Assembly: GCA_043228905.1 (NCBI GenBank)
Contig: JBHGNT010000013.1
Coordinates: 17,112,001 to 17,176,000 of the forward strand
Direction: 5' to 3'
Origin: Azolla caroliniana
Taxonomy: Eukaryota; Polypodiophyta
DNA: 64,000 nt
Shown piece after piece: positions 12,430 through 22,100 of the stretch. Positions within the stretch are counted from its first letter, which is position 1. Each line of letters opens with the position of its first letter. Under the pieces are notes generated by a model, which searched no databases, was not told where the DNA came from, and saw only the letters and a list, made by a program, of their open reading frames with translations. Made by a program: the position numbers and the translations under genes.

Positions 12430-12813
12430 TGTTGAGAATCAAGCTCAACTTGGTCTAGTGTGTGAACTCACCTTAAGAGTGAATAGACACTCCAACAATC
12501 AAGAGTCACCATTAAGTCACCACTTTTTATTCTAGCATTAAGTATAAGTCATAGAATCATATTCTATGACACATAACTTATGAGCTTTCACATTCCCCAT
12601 GCTACATGAGCCTTGTAGTTAATGAAGAGAGAGGGTGACTACATAAAGCAACCTCCTCCCACCTTGTATAGAGTCGAGTCTTTCTCCTTTACTAATATAC
12701 TTAACCTTGCGTATACTCTGTGTCTCTCTCTATCTCTCTATCTCATACACACACACACACACACAGTTCACACCTATTCTGCGTCAGAAGAATCCATCTC
12801 TTGATTCTTTACA
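12430..12813 (+). repeat. C1 3' LTR
   Basis: It begins TGTTGAGAATC and ends TTTACA, followed by the target duplication ACCGG. About 20 differences separate it from the 5' LTR. Confidence 0.95.
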
Positions 12814-13186
12814 ACCGGCATACCACTTCTTCGCTCAGAAATCGGCACACGGCTACAGTCGTTTTGTTCGGCAATGCTCGGCCTTCCACCTGGTTCGTTA
12901 GGTCCTCTCGAGCTAGCACTAGATATCGCATCTGCCCTACTCCCATTGGCATCGTCACTAGATCCACCATCCACTTGAAGTGGATGGTCGGAGGGTAGGT
13001 CGGGTGGAGCTCATCCCGATGTCGGACTATGGAGTGCATCTGACAGCTTTCGCAAGCCATCATGAACCGATGCACGTCTTGATATAGTCCCGGCCACCAG
13101 TACTTCCCCTTCAGCTTCTCGAATGTGGCGCACGTCCCATAGTGTCCGGCCCAGGGACTCTCATGGTACGCCGTCAGTAGTTCCAC
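12814..13186 (-). pseudogene. G1 integrase, N-terminal part
   Basis: Minus-strand reading shows the gypsy integrase zinc region: H in HESPWAGHYG, then KLKGKYWWPGLYQDVHRFM and CESCQ. The first part of the catalytic core follows (HFKWMVDLVTMPMG). It ends at the C1 insertion and continues at 7336 and below. Position and order agree with the RNase H domain immediately upstream on the minus strand. Confidence 0.8.
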
Positions 13187-13934
13187 CTATTCCTCTTTCT
13201 TCGCCACAACCCAGAGCGGGATGCCGTTTCTCTTCTTCGGGTGCTTCCATATGCACCCATCCCGTAGGAATAATCGGTACGCTTTCTTCCGAATCCGGTT
13301 GGTCTCTTCCTTCGTCCACGCCACATCCGATGTCATTGTCTTCAGGAACCCACCGATCTGGAGCCACTCCCCGTCGTACTTGCTCTCGTCGAACCTCGTT
13401 AAGCGCCGGAGTGGTCCCCTTCCTTGTTGTTACGTAAGCCGTGTCGAAGAAGTCCACGCCGACTTCTTCATCCTCTGAAACCATGTCGTCCTCATCATCG
13501 AATCTCGCCCTCGAAAACATGTCGGCCATGGCGTTGTCTTTTCCGGAAATGTGTCGTATCTCCAGATTCAGGGACTTGATGTACGCTATCCACCTAAGCA
13601 TTGCTAGGTCCGGCATCGTGCATCCGGAAACCATACCGAGAATCGGCAGGCAGTCCGTCTCAATTATCACCTCCGTCCCGATCAGGTAGTCTTTGTCGGC
13701 CTTGACCACCGAAACGATACCCAAGAGTTCGCGTTTAACCTGGGCGTACCCTCGCTGTCGTTCACTGAGGACTTTGGCGCCAAACCGGATGGGGAACCTC
13801 GTGCCATTCTCATCCTCCTGGTTGATCACCCATCCAATTCCGATCGGACTCGTGCCTACCGTCACGTAAATCAGAATGTCTTTACCGTAGACCGCTTTCC
13901 GGAGTGCCGACACCGCAGCAAGTGCTTCTTTCAT
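13161..13934 (-). pseudogene. G1 RNase H domain and linker
   Basis: A 257-residue open frame encodes a gypsy RNase H: YVTVGTSPIGIGWVINQ, GAKVLSERQRGYAQVKREL, ETDCLPILGMVSG, IRHISGKDNAMADMFSR. The first catalytic aspartate, expected at the D of V-D-x-S, reads G (VTVGTS), so the domain is probably dead even though the frame is open. An acidic linker leading towards integrase follows. Confidence 0.8.
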
Positions 13935-15452
13935 TTTCCGAACTGACTCTGTATGCTCCTCTCTTCACTCGAATTTACGCCTTTTCTTCAGCAATCCATA
14001 GAGCGGCTCCGCAACGTGGGCGTAATGCGGGATCCATATATGGTAGAACGTGCATGCTCCCAAGAATCTCCGGACTTTCGTGACCGAATTGCAGTCGCGT
14101 TTATCGTGGAGATGGCCTCTACCTTGGCCGGCGACGGTTTCCGAGCGAATGGCCCGCATAGGTGTCCAATGACCATGATCTCCGATTGCCCGAAGGCCGA
14201 TTTTTCCCCGGAGAAGGTGAGCCTCGCGCCCTCTAGTCTTTGCAGCACCTTCTCGCAGTCATCGACGTGGTCCGCCACGAATTTCCGGCATCTGTCCGGT
14301 CCGATTGTCTCGTCCTTATCCTCCACCGGGCATCCTTTGATCGGGATGTCGTCTAAGAATGGCATCGTGATGTCCGGGATACAAACCCTTAGCACTTTGT
14401 TCATTGCGTTCACCATGTGGGCTACCGAGTTCGTCCCTCCTTGCGGAAGGGTACACATCCATACTAGGCCGAGAGGAGTCCGCATCATCGTAATGTCCTT
14501 GCTCTTCACGGCTAGCTAGAACTAATCGTATCCTGAGTACAGATCACCGACCGAGTAAATTGACCTTCCGGCGAAGGCCTCTGCGAACTCGTCTATGGTT
14601 GGTCTGATTCCTGCGTTCCGAATGGTCACCTTGTTTACCAGTTGCAGGTCTTGAATGAAGCGCAGCGTGCTGTTCTTCTTGGGCACGGTAAACCACCAAT
14701 TAGAATACGAGGCACTCGACGGTTCGAGGATGACCATATCCACCTTCTATTTCAGCAGCTCCATCAGCTTCGAGATGTGAGCTCTAGGTATTGGAATCGG
14801 TTTGAGATTCCACGGTACATGCGTTACCGTGAAGATCACCATCAGTTCCATAATCATCGGGTCCACGCACCCGATCTCCTCTGGCGAGAATGCGAAGGCC
14901 TTTCCGTGCCTCCCGAGCATTCTCCAAAACCGGTTCTCCTCCACCGGCAGCAGAAAGCCACCCCCACCGACCTTGAGCTCTCGTAGCGTTATGTCGGTGA
15001 ATCAGTGTCCTATGCCAGCCAGATCTCGTAAACTTGGGTCTAACGTGACCCCCTTAATCCGTAACTCGCTGCCCTCCGGCAAGGGTGTCGCAACTGGCCT
15101 CACCTTCCGGTCCACGGTCTTGTACTTCGTATCCAGTCAGGTTGTCCAATCCGACTCGAGTCCTCTACGGAAGTCGGTGATGACTTCATATATATTTTCC
15201 GAACATACCGGAATCGTCCGATTTTCACTAAGGCCCTCTCCGAACATCTTCCGTAACTTCCCCAAGGTGTCGTCAAGAGTGACCACCTCCATGGCTCCGT
15301 TGATTTCCTCTTCGGGGGCAAGGACTCTGCATGCCCTAAGTTGCTCTTCTGCCCGCTTCTTCTCCCGACCAACGACGCCGGCTATTGTACAACCTCCACT
15401 GTCAGAGAACCAAAACTTCCTACCTATGTTACAGGTTCTTCTACCTACTGTA
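13935..15452 (-). pseudogene. G1 reverse transcriptase and upstream linker
   Basis: Minus-strand pieces cover RT. 14747-14944 has EIGCVDPMIMELMVIFTVTHVPWN, 14522-14743 has WWFTVPKKNSTLRFIQDLQ, and 13988-14509 has MCTLPQGGTNSVAHM and FLDDIPIKG, the YxDD-type catalytic motif. 13965-14159 has VRRFLGACTFYHIWIPHYAHV. The protease-RT linker occupies 14990-15452 with several frame changes. G2 inserted at 15453 and the G1 sequence resumes at 29457. Non-functional because of stops. Confidence 0.8.
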
Positions 15453-15888
15453 TGTTAACTCTTCGGGCCGGACAATGGCCTAACACAGGGTGTCTACGGG
15501 AGACACTTCACCAAAGGGTGTTACGGCAACCGGATTAGACTTCAACACTTAATCCTACTTGGTTAAGTTACTTATTATGATCGTCTTTCATAACACAAGC
15601 GTAAGATATAACAATTAAGACAGAACGGCAATTAACACAGAAAGATAACAACGCTTAAGCTTTCATTAATTAACCGCTAACTATTACATTGTATCCGGGC
15701 CTTTAAATAGGTTTCCGGTCTGTATTACAAAACGGTGCCATCCGCACCTGTTCGGGATCGGTCCGGATCCGGAACGGCATACCGTTTCCGATCCGTCCGT
15801 CCACACTAATAGCGTAATTACAACCACATTCCTACTACTTAATTAGCTCTCCGTTTCCCACTCTGGACTCCTTTGCCGGCTGGTAACA
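15453..15888 (-). repeat. G2 3' LTR
   Basis: On the plus strand it runs from TGTTAACTCTTCGG to GGCTGGTAACA. It is the same length as the copy at 29021-29456, with about 2% divergence. Confidence 0.95.
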
Positions 15889-15932
15889 CATGGCACGCCC
15901 GTGGGACAGTACCTTGTACATCGAATCCACAA
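15889..15932 (-). promoter_or_regulatory. Conserved structured block before the G2 3' LTR
   Basis: Read on the minus strand it carries GTGGATTCGAT, a small hairpin GTAC-AAG-GTAC, CCCAC, then GGGCGTGCCA and TG, followed directly by the LTR. Equivalent blocks precede the 3' LTRs of G3 (27561-27602) and G4 (49375-49418). The GTGG and CCAC arms can pair. No polypurine tract is present. See the findings. Confidence 0.7.
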
Positions 15933-15942
15933 CCGACCCTTG

Positions 15943-18658
15943 CTAATCTTCGTCCAAAATGTCCAGAATGCTTTGTTCGAGAGGCTCCAATGGTTCATCT
16001 GGAAGTGGTTGTTGTTGTTGCTGCTGTTGCTGCTCTGTTGCAGTCTGCTGCGGCGGGTCCGTTGGTGGTTGCTGCGGCGGGTCCTCCGATTGTGGCTCTG
16101 AAACCGGCATCTCCGTCGTTGCTCCCTGCGTCGTAGTGGTCTCCGGTTGACTGGTTCCCGGCTGGCCCTCAGCCGGCGTTGGTTCCTCATCACTAAGGTT
16201 AACCGTTGCCGCTTCCCGTGCTTTTTCTTCCCGCACCCGGGACCGCTCGTAGCTTTCAAACTGGATTTGAGCGTCCAGCCTATCATCGTCCAGCTGAGCT
16301 ACGAGCTGCCTGACCTGCGCCAGCTGTTCATCTGCCAGGACTTGGAAGTCGTCGGCCAGCTCGTCCCGTATGGCGGTGAAGTCCTCGGAAGTCAACGTAT
16401 AACAGTCATCTCCTTCCTTCCGCCGGTTTGCCACATCCGCCCGTAGCAACTGGAGTTCCGCCGCGTTTTGCGCCCACTTTGTCCACCATTTTACGGAGCT
16501 TTCATCAATCAAGTGTTTTCTCTGATTCAGCCATGCCTGGAGGATGGACTGAATCCGGCTCGTTCCCAATTGCGATTTGGTTTCCGCCGCTTGCCGTTCC
16601 TCCTTCAGTTGTTTGATGATTTTGACGTTGTCCTCTGCCTGCGCCTTGTAATGCATCAATTGCCTTTCATATGTGCTTTGTAATTTCTGCAATACTGTTG
16701 ACGCTCTCTCTTTGTCTTCCTGTTGCTGCCTCTGGAGTTCCATCCGGACTTTCTCCGCCTCGTCCAAGCGTCTTGTATTTTCCGCCCGTTCGTCGGCGAT
16801 CACCATCGCGGCCCGATCAACTACCTGCTGGAGCTCGGCCATCCGTTCTTTATGCTCCGTTTCCAGCCGTTTGTAGTCCCGGTGCAGGTGCTCAAAATCA
16901 TCTGTCTTTTGCTTGAGTTGTGCGTTGATCTGACGACGGGCCCGGTCCTCGCGGTCCTTCTGCTGGCGGAGCTCTTCCTTTAGCCGTTCAATCTCTGTTT
17001 CCGCCGTTTTCCGCAGCTTGTCCTTTTCCTGCAGCACTTTGTCTTTCTCCTCCTTTAGCCGGTCGTACGCTTGATGGCCTTTCCGGAGGCTCTCCTCTGC
17101 CCGGCGGAGGTTCTCAGCAGTCTTCTTTAATTCGGCTTCGGCCGCCGTCTTCAATTCTCGTTCACGGCTCCTTAGCGCCTCTTGTGCGGCAAGTTCATCT
17201 CTCAATTCCGCAAGCTCCTGGGCTTGCACCGCATCTCTCGCCGGAACGGTTTCCGTTGCGGGGGTCTTATTGCTATGTACAGGTCATTCCGTTTCTTTAT
17301 TCTGTACACTTACCGGAGTCACCGGTGATTGGATCCGTATTTTGGCCATCTCTGTCGTGACCTGATCCAAGTCTTTTTCAAGGCACCGGATTCTGAACCG
17401 GGCCGTCTCTAGTTGTTCGGTTGTGACGAGCAACCGTTCGCTTTGCGCTCTTTCTTCCGCCTCAATATACCCCACTGCTCCGGCTATCTGTTCGCCTATC
17501 CACCGGAGCCACAGGCTACCGGTGCCTTGTTGTGCTTGCACGGAGGTTTGACAGATGGGCTCACTTGTAGAGGGGTGGTCCCTCCTGGTTGCGTCGAGTT
17601 GCAGTTCCGTTTCTGCCCGTGGACCATCCTGTTGTCCTGGTTCCCCTTGCGCTTCTTCTTGGCTGACCGAGGGCTGCATTGACCTTTCCGGCTCTGGTGG
17701 GATGGGACTCGCCGGTGTTGCCGGTGGTGCCGGGGCTTCTGTTTCCGGTTCCTTCCTTGGCGTGGGAGTCTCAGTATGGGGAGTCGGTGTTCCCTCCGTC
17801 TGAGGGTCCGAACGTTTCCCGGCTGTCTCAACGGTCCTTGCCGTCGACCGTCGCTGGAGGTGCTCCGTAGGCTCCTCCTCTATTTCCTCCTCCTAAGCTC
17901 CGGCATTGAGTTTTGCCGCCAAGGGGTCCACTTCTCGATTCACCGGTCGGTGGAGTGTGACCTTTACGGGCCGTGCCGGTGGTTCCTCCTGCGCCTCCAT
18001 TGGGCGCTTCCGGCTGCCGCTTCCTACTGCCGCCTGTTCTGCATCCGCCGCCTTTCCCTTAGTGGCCTTCGAGGCCAACAGCTGTTGCCGTTTGGAAGCC
18101 GTCCTTGGTGTGCCGTCCGGCACTCTTCCTCGCTTCTTGGGCTGGACTGTCTAAACGGGTGGCACCAGCAAGGTGAGCCACTGCGTTACGACGTGCCATA
18201 TCCTTCGTCCGTCTCGGCCTTCTTTGTCGTCTTTGCCTCTGATGATCTCGATCGCCGCACACAACCCGTCTGCGATCAATACCGGCCAATCCACCTTGAT
18301 CCCTTCATAGGTGGCGATGATCATCCTTGCCCGGTTCTACGGCATGACAGGGGGTCTAGGATACACGTGGCCGTATTCATGGAGCACACGAGCAATTTCG
18401 CAGAACAGCATATCTCCGCCGCCCTGTGTCCGGTAGCCCTTGTTGGCTAGAGAGTACTCACCAAAATACCTGATGAGTTGCTCCGGGGTTGGATTGTCGA
18501 TCGTGAGTATGCCTCCCTCCGGAAGGCCTGTTAACGCTCGAATCGCCTCTGCAGTTATGACCTCTGTATCAATTTCCTTGATCACTTTGTCGGCTTCTTT
18601 GTGTGGCGGTACTTCCATCATCATCAAGAAGCCCTCGAGCCCGTGTTGCTTCAGCCAT
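15943..18658 (-). pseudogene. G2 second ORF (coiled coil), main part
   Basis: One minus-strand frame runs from about 18658 to 15943 with stops near 18337, 18150, 17893 and 17284. Its first codons lie beyond G3 (28098-28059, starting MDQQTLSEAAKTW). The N-terminal part shares a conserved block with G3 ORF2 (YFGEYSLANKGYRTQGGGDM, then IIATYEGIKVDWPVL). 17229-15943 is an open 428-residue coiled coil rich in E, K, Q and R. It carries the motif AAELQLLRADVANRR and ends LEQSILDILDED, matching the C-terminus of G3 ORF2. No signal peptide or membrane segment is visible. Function unknown. Confidence 0.8.
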
Positions 18659-19114
18659 TGTTACCCGGACCCGGACAGTCAATTTTACCGAACAAGTGGG
18701 AAAGCGTCGAAAACGGAGTCGGTTCGGATCGACTGTTCGGATCAATGACTCAGCAGTAAACGAAGAGAACTAAGTTAGTTAGATAATTTTGTAATTCTTG
18801 ATAGTAAGTAGGAATAGTTCTTGATGAGAAAAGACCTTCGGTATACCTATAAAAGGGAACCGAAGGCATTGTAAGAAAGGTCGTTTTATTTAGTAATATA
18901 AGTTTAAGTTAGGAATATCCTGTACGGATTCTGTGTTCTTCCTATTGTCTATGTTGTTAAGTGCAAGCTTCCTAATTTATAACTAAGTAACGATCACGGT
19001 AATTACCGATTAATATAGTATAATTCCGTTCGTAAAACACAATTCCTTGTAGAACGTTGAGTAGCGACGTTCACTCTTCTGCATCGGTAGTAGTTAGTAA
19101 TTAGCCGATTAACA
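18659..19114 (+). repeat. G3 5' LTR
   Basis: It begins TGTTACCCGGACCCGG and ends GATTAACA. A TATA box, TATAAAA, lies at 18848-18854, about 190 bp into the LTR, and is likely the promoter for the genomic RNA. Confidence 0.95.
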
Positions 19115-19125
19115 CAGAAGAATTT

Positions 19126-19142
19126 TGGCACGCCCGGTTACA
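19126..19142 (+). other. G3 primer-binding site
   Basis: TGGCACGCCCGGTTACA starts 11 nt after the 5' LTR and begins with TGG, the complement of the CCA end of a tRNA. The primer tRNA would end GGGCGUGCCA; I do not recognise which tRNA that is. The same ten bases occur at the leader of G7 (39031-39040, minus strand). Confidence 0.7.
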
Positions 19143-19173
19143 TCTGCAATTAAGCAGAGAACAAATCGAATGG

Positions 19174-22100
19174 ATGTCGTATGAAGAGGAGGCACCGGTC
19201 TGTTGTAAGCGCCCTCGTACAAGGTCAGTTACGAAGGTAGTGCAGCAAGCGTTCATTGCGCAAGAACAGCCGGAATCAAGCACAAAGTGGTCGAAACTTC
19301 CTGACTTATCCGATCAATTACCTTCAGACGAAAAACAGACGGAAGAGGTATCGTTTTACGACATTTGGGACGATATGCCTTATACTTATTCTAAGTTCCG
19401 GGAAGGAACAGATGCGGAAGCACATGTTAGGGATTTCTTAACGACATGGGAGATTAACCATGGAGCTCAGCGATTGTCGGCAGATGCCGAAGATAAGTCA
19501 AAAATCGTTGAGTTCGTCTTATCATTAGACGGATATTCCGCCAATTGGTTTGCGCAGAACGGTCTTCAAGGATTTCCATCCTTTGAAGTGTTAACTAGTA
19601 AATTTTTACAATTATTTCATCAACAAATTCCGCAGAAGGATTTGATTGCGCAATTTTATGCGTTATATCAAGAAAAAAATGAAACAGTATCTCAGTTTGT
19701 GATACGATTTCAGAACTTACAGCTTCAGATTTCAAGGCCGATTCCGGATAAGGAATTAAAAGAAGTCTTTCTAGAAGCTGTAAAAGAACCATTAAGGACG
19801 ACATTGAAAGTGTTCGATTTTCGAAATCAGACTATCGAACAAGTAATTGATAAAGCAATAGAAATGGGTCGACCACCGGTCAATGTTCAGAGTATGGACA
19901 TGTCAGCATTACACAGTACATTACCAACAATAGAGGAGTTACAATTTCGACAAGCAGTTCAATGCACCACTTGTTTAAATACGGGGCATTCGGCAATTGA
20001 ATGTACGTTAAGAACACATTGTACAATATGTCATTCAAAATTACATTCAGTAGAACAATGTGAATATAATCTACTTAATAAGACTACGGCGTCAGTACGA
20101 CAAATTTTTACTGACAATGGTTACCAAAATAACACTAATCTGTTCAATGGTTATCAAAATAATAATTTTTCACAAAATCAGCAAAATGTACAACAGAATC
20201 CGGTTCTACAACCAAATCAGATCTTTTCACAACAAAATATGCAAACCACTCAAGTGACTCAAGCATTTCAACCAGGTTTTGCTCAATCCAACCCACCATT
20301 CGTACAGAATCCGAATCAATATTTTCAACAAAATAATCAAAGTTTCCAACAAGGTAACCCACCATTTCAAGGGTTTCAACAGAACTGTCCGAATGTGCAA
20401 CCGAATTCTACATTTCAACCAAATCCGGCATTTCAACCGGGTAATATGACCTTTCAACATAATACTCAAACCGTTCCACAAAATAATCAAATGTTTCAAC
20501 AGAGTAATTTTCCGCCAAATCAGGAGTTCGGGATACCACACAATGTAGCACAACCAAATGATAATACTGAACAATTTAGGCAGAATCGGTATAAAAACAA
20601 GAGATTTTACAAACCAAAAGCTACACGTCAATACCAACAAAACCCGAGTGGTAATGAAGAGCAGCAATTTAATAACGGCCAATTTGCACATGGAGAGACC
20701 AGTGCAACATTTGTACCCACTTGTTATATTTGTCGACAACTAGGCCATTATGCTAATCAATGTCCGGTTAAAGGAAAGGGTCCAGCAGTTAATATGGTAA
20801 TACCGGAAGTTCAGCAAGTAATGACACGCAGCAAAAGCAAACAATCAGAGTGGGAAATTCAGGAAGAAGTTCAGAAGGCGGCAAAAGAATGGGTGGACGA
20901 AGCAAATCAAAGTAATGTGAATCGAATGTTACAAGACAATAACATTGACCATCACATCGTTGTACAACAGTCATTGGGGAATAAGGAACAAGAAGAAACT
21001 TGGAAACTGTTGGCTGATTGCCAAGTGTCATTGCCACTTACGGGCTTACTTAAGTTAGTACCAAGGTTTACAGAAAAAGTGGCAGCATTAATTGCATATA
21101 AAGGTTCCGAACAAATAGCAGTACACTACAATCAGCCAAGTAATAACCCTTCGATCATGGATGAACAGAATCCGTCGATTAAGGTAATACTTTACGGGCA
21201 AGAAATTGGAAATGTGATTATAGATGGAGGCTCGGGTGTTAATGTGATTAACAAAACTACATGTGAAAAACTGGGAATCACGGAATGGGAAGCATGTCCG
21301 TTTTGGTTACGAATGGCAGATACAAGTACGGTACGACCGATTGGTTTGCTTCGACAACTGGATGTAATAATCGGGGGACATAGTTTTCAGATTTCGGCAG
21401 TAATTTTGCAGTTAGAAACACAGGGAGCATACCCCTTGTTATTGGGGAGACCATGGTTAAAGACAGCTAATATTAAACAAAATTGGAAACAAAATGTGCT
21501 AACATTTAGGAAAGGAAAAACTAAGGTCAGGATTCCGACGCACAACAAAGTGACAACAAGCAAACAGAGTTTACCTGTACATGCAGAAGCAGTTAATATG
21601 ATGGAAGGATTGGACGAGGAAGAAGAAAGTCAGTATTTCAATGATAATCAGAAAATCATCCCTCTATTTGAGGTAGATATTTTGCAAGCATTAACACCAT
21701 ATGTAGACTCACACGAAGAAGTGCCAATAGATGAGCAAACAATGAAAGAAATACGAATGCAACAAGAAGCTACAGATAAGGAAATGAAGGTATCTCAGAG
21801 AGTGCAAGCCTCAGCATTGGAGGAGATCGATTTGGCAGGAGTACAGGATGCTGAAAGAAAAACAGTCTTGATTGCTAGAGATTTGGCGGAAAATGACAAA
21901 CGGACATTAACAACATTACTATTACAATATAAAGATGTTTTTGCATGGTCGTTTGACGATATGAAAGGTCTGGATCCCGCTTTTTGTCAACATCAAATCA
22001 ATTTGCATAAAGATGCAAAGCCAGTACAACAACGCAGGTACAGGTTGAATCCGAATTATGCTATCAAAGTAAAAGAAGAAATCGATAAACTCTTAAAAGT

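Larger units (their letters stand above)
7337..12813 (+). mobile_element. C1: copia LTR retrotransposon, full length but mutated
   Basis: It has two 384-bp LTRs (7337-7720 and 12430-12813) and a perfect 5-bp target duplication ACCGG (7332-7336 and 12814-12818). A primer-binding site, TGGTATTAGAGC, begins at 7721, directly after the 5' LTR; it differs from the usual TGGTATCAGAGC at one base. One long gag-pol frame runs from 7880 to 12199. The LTRs differ at roughly 20 of 384 positions, so the insertion is fairly old. It sits in the G1 integrase. Confidence 0.95.

Noticed and set aside
15873-18289. Plus-strand open frames opposite the G2 second ORF (e.g. cysteine- or leucine-rich ones)
   Set aside because: They are antisense shadows of a Q/E-rich coiled coil; the minus-strand frame has homologues in G3 and G4.
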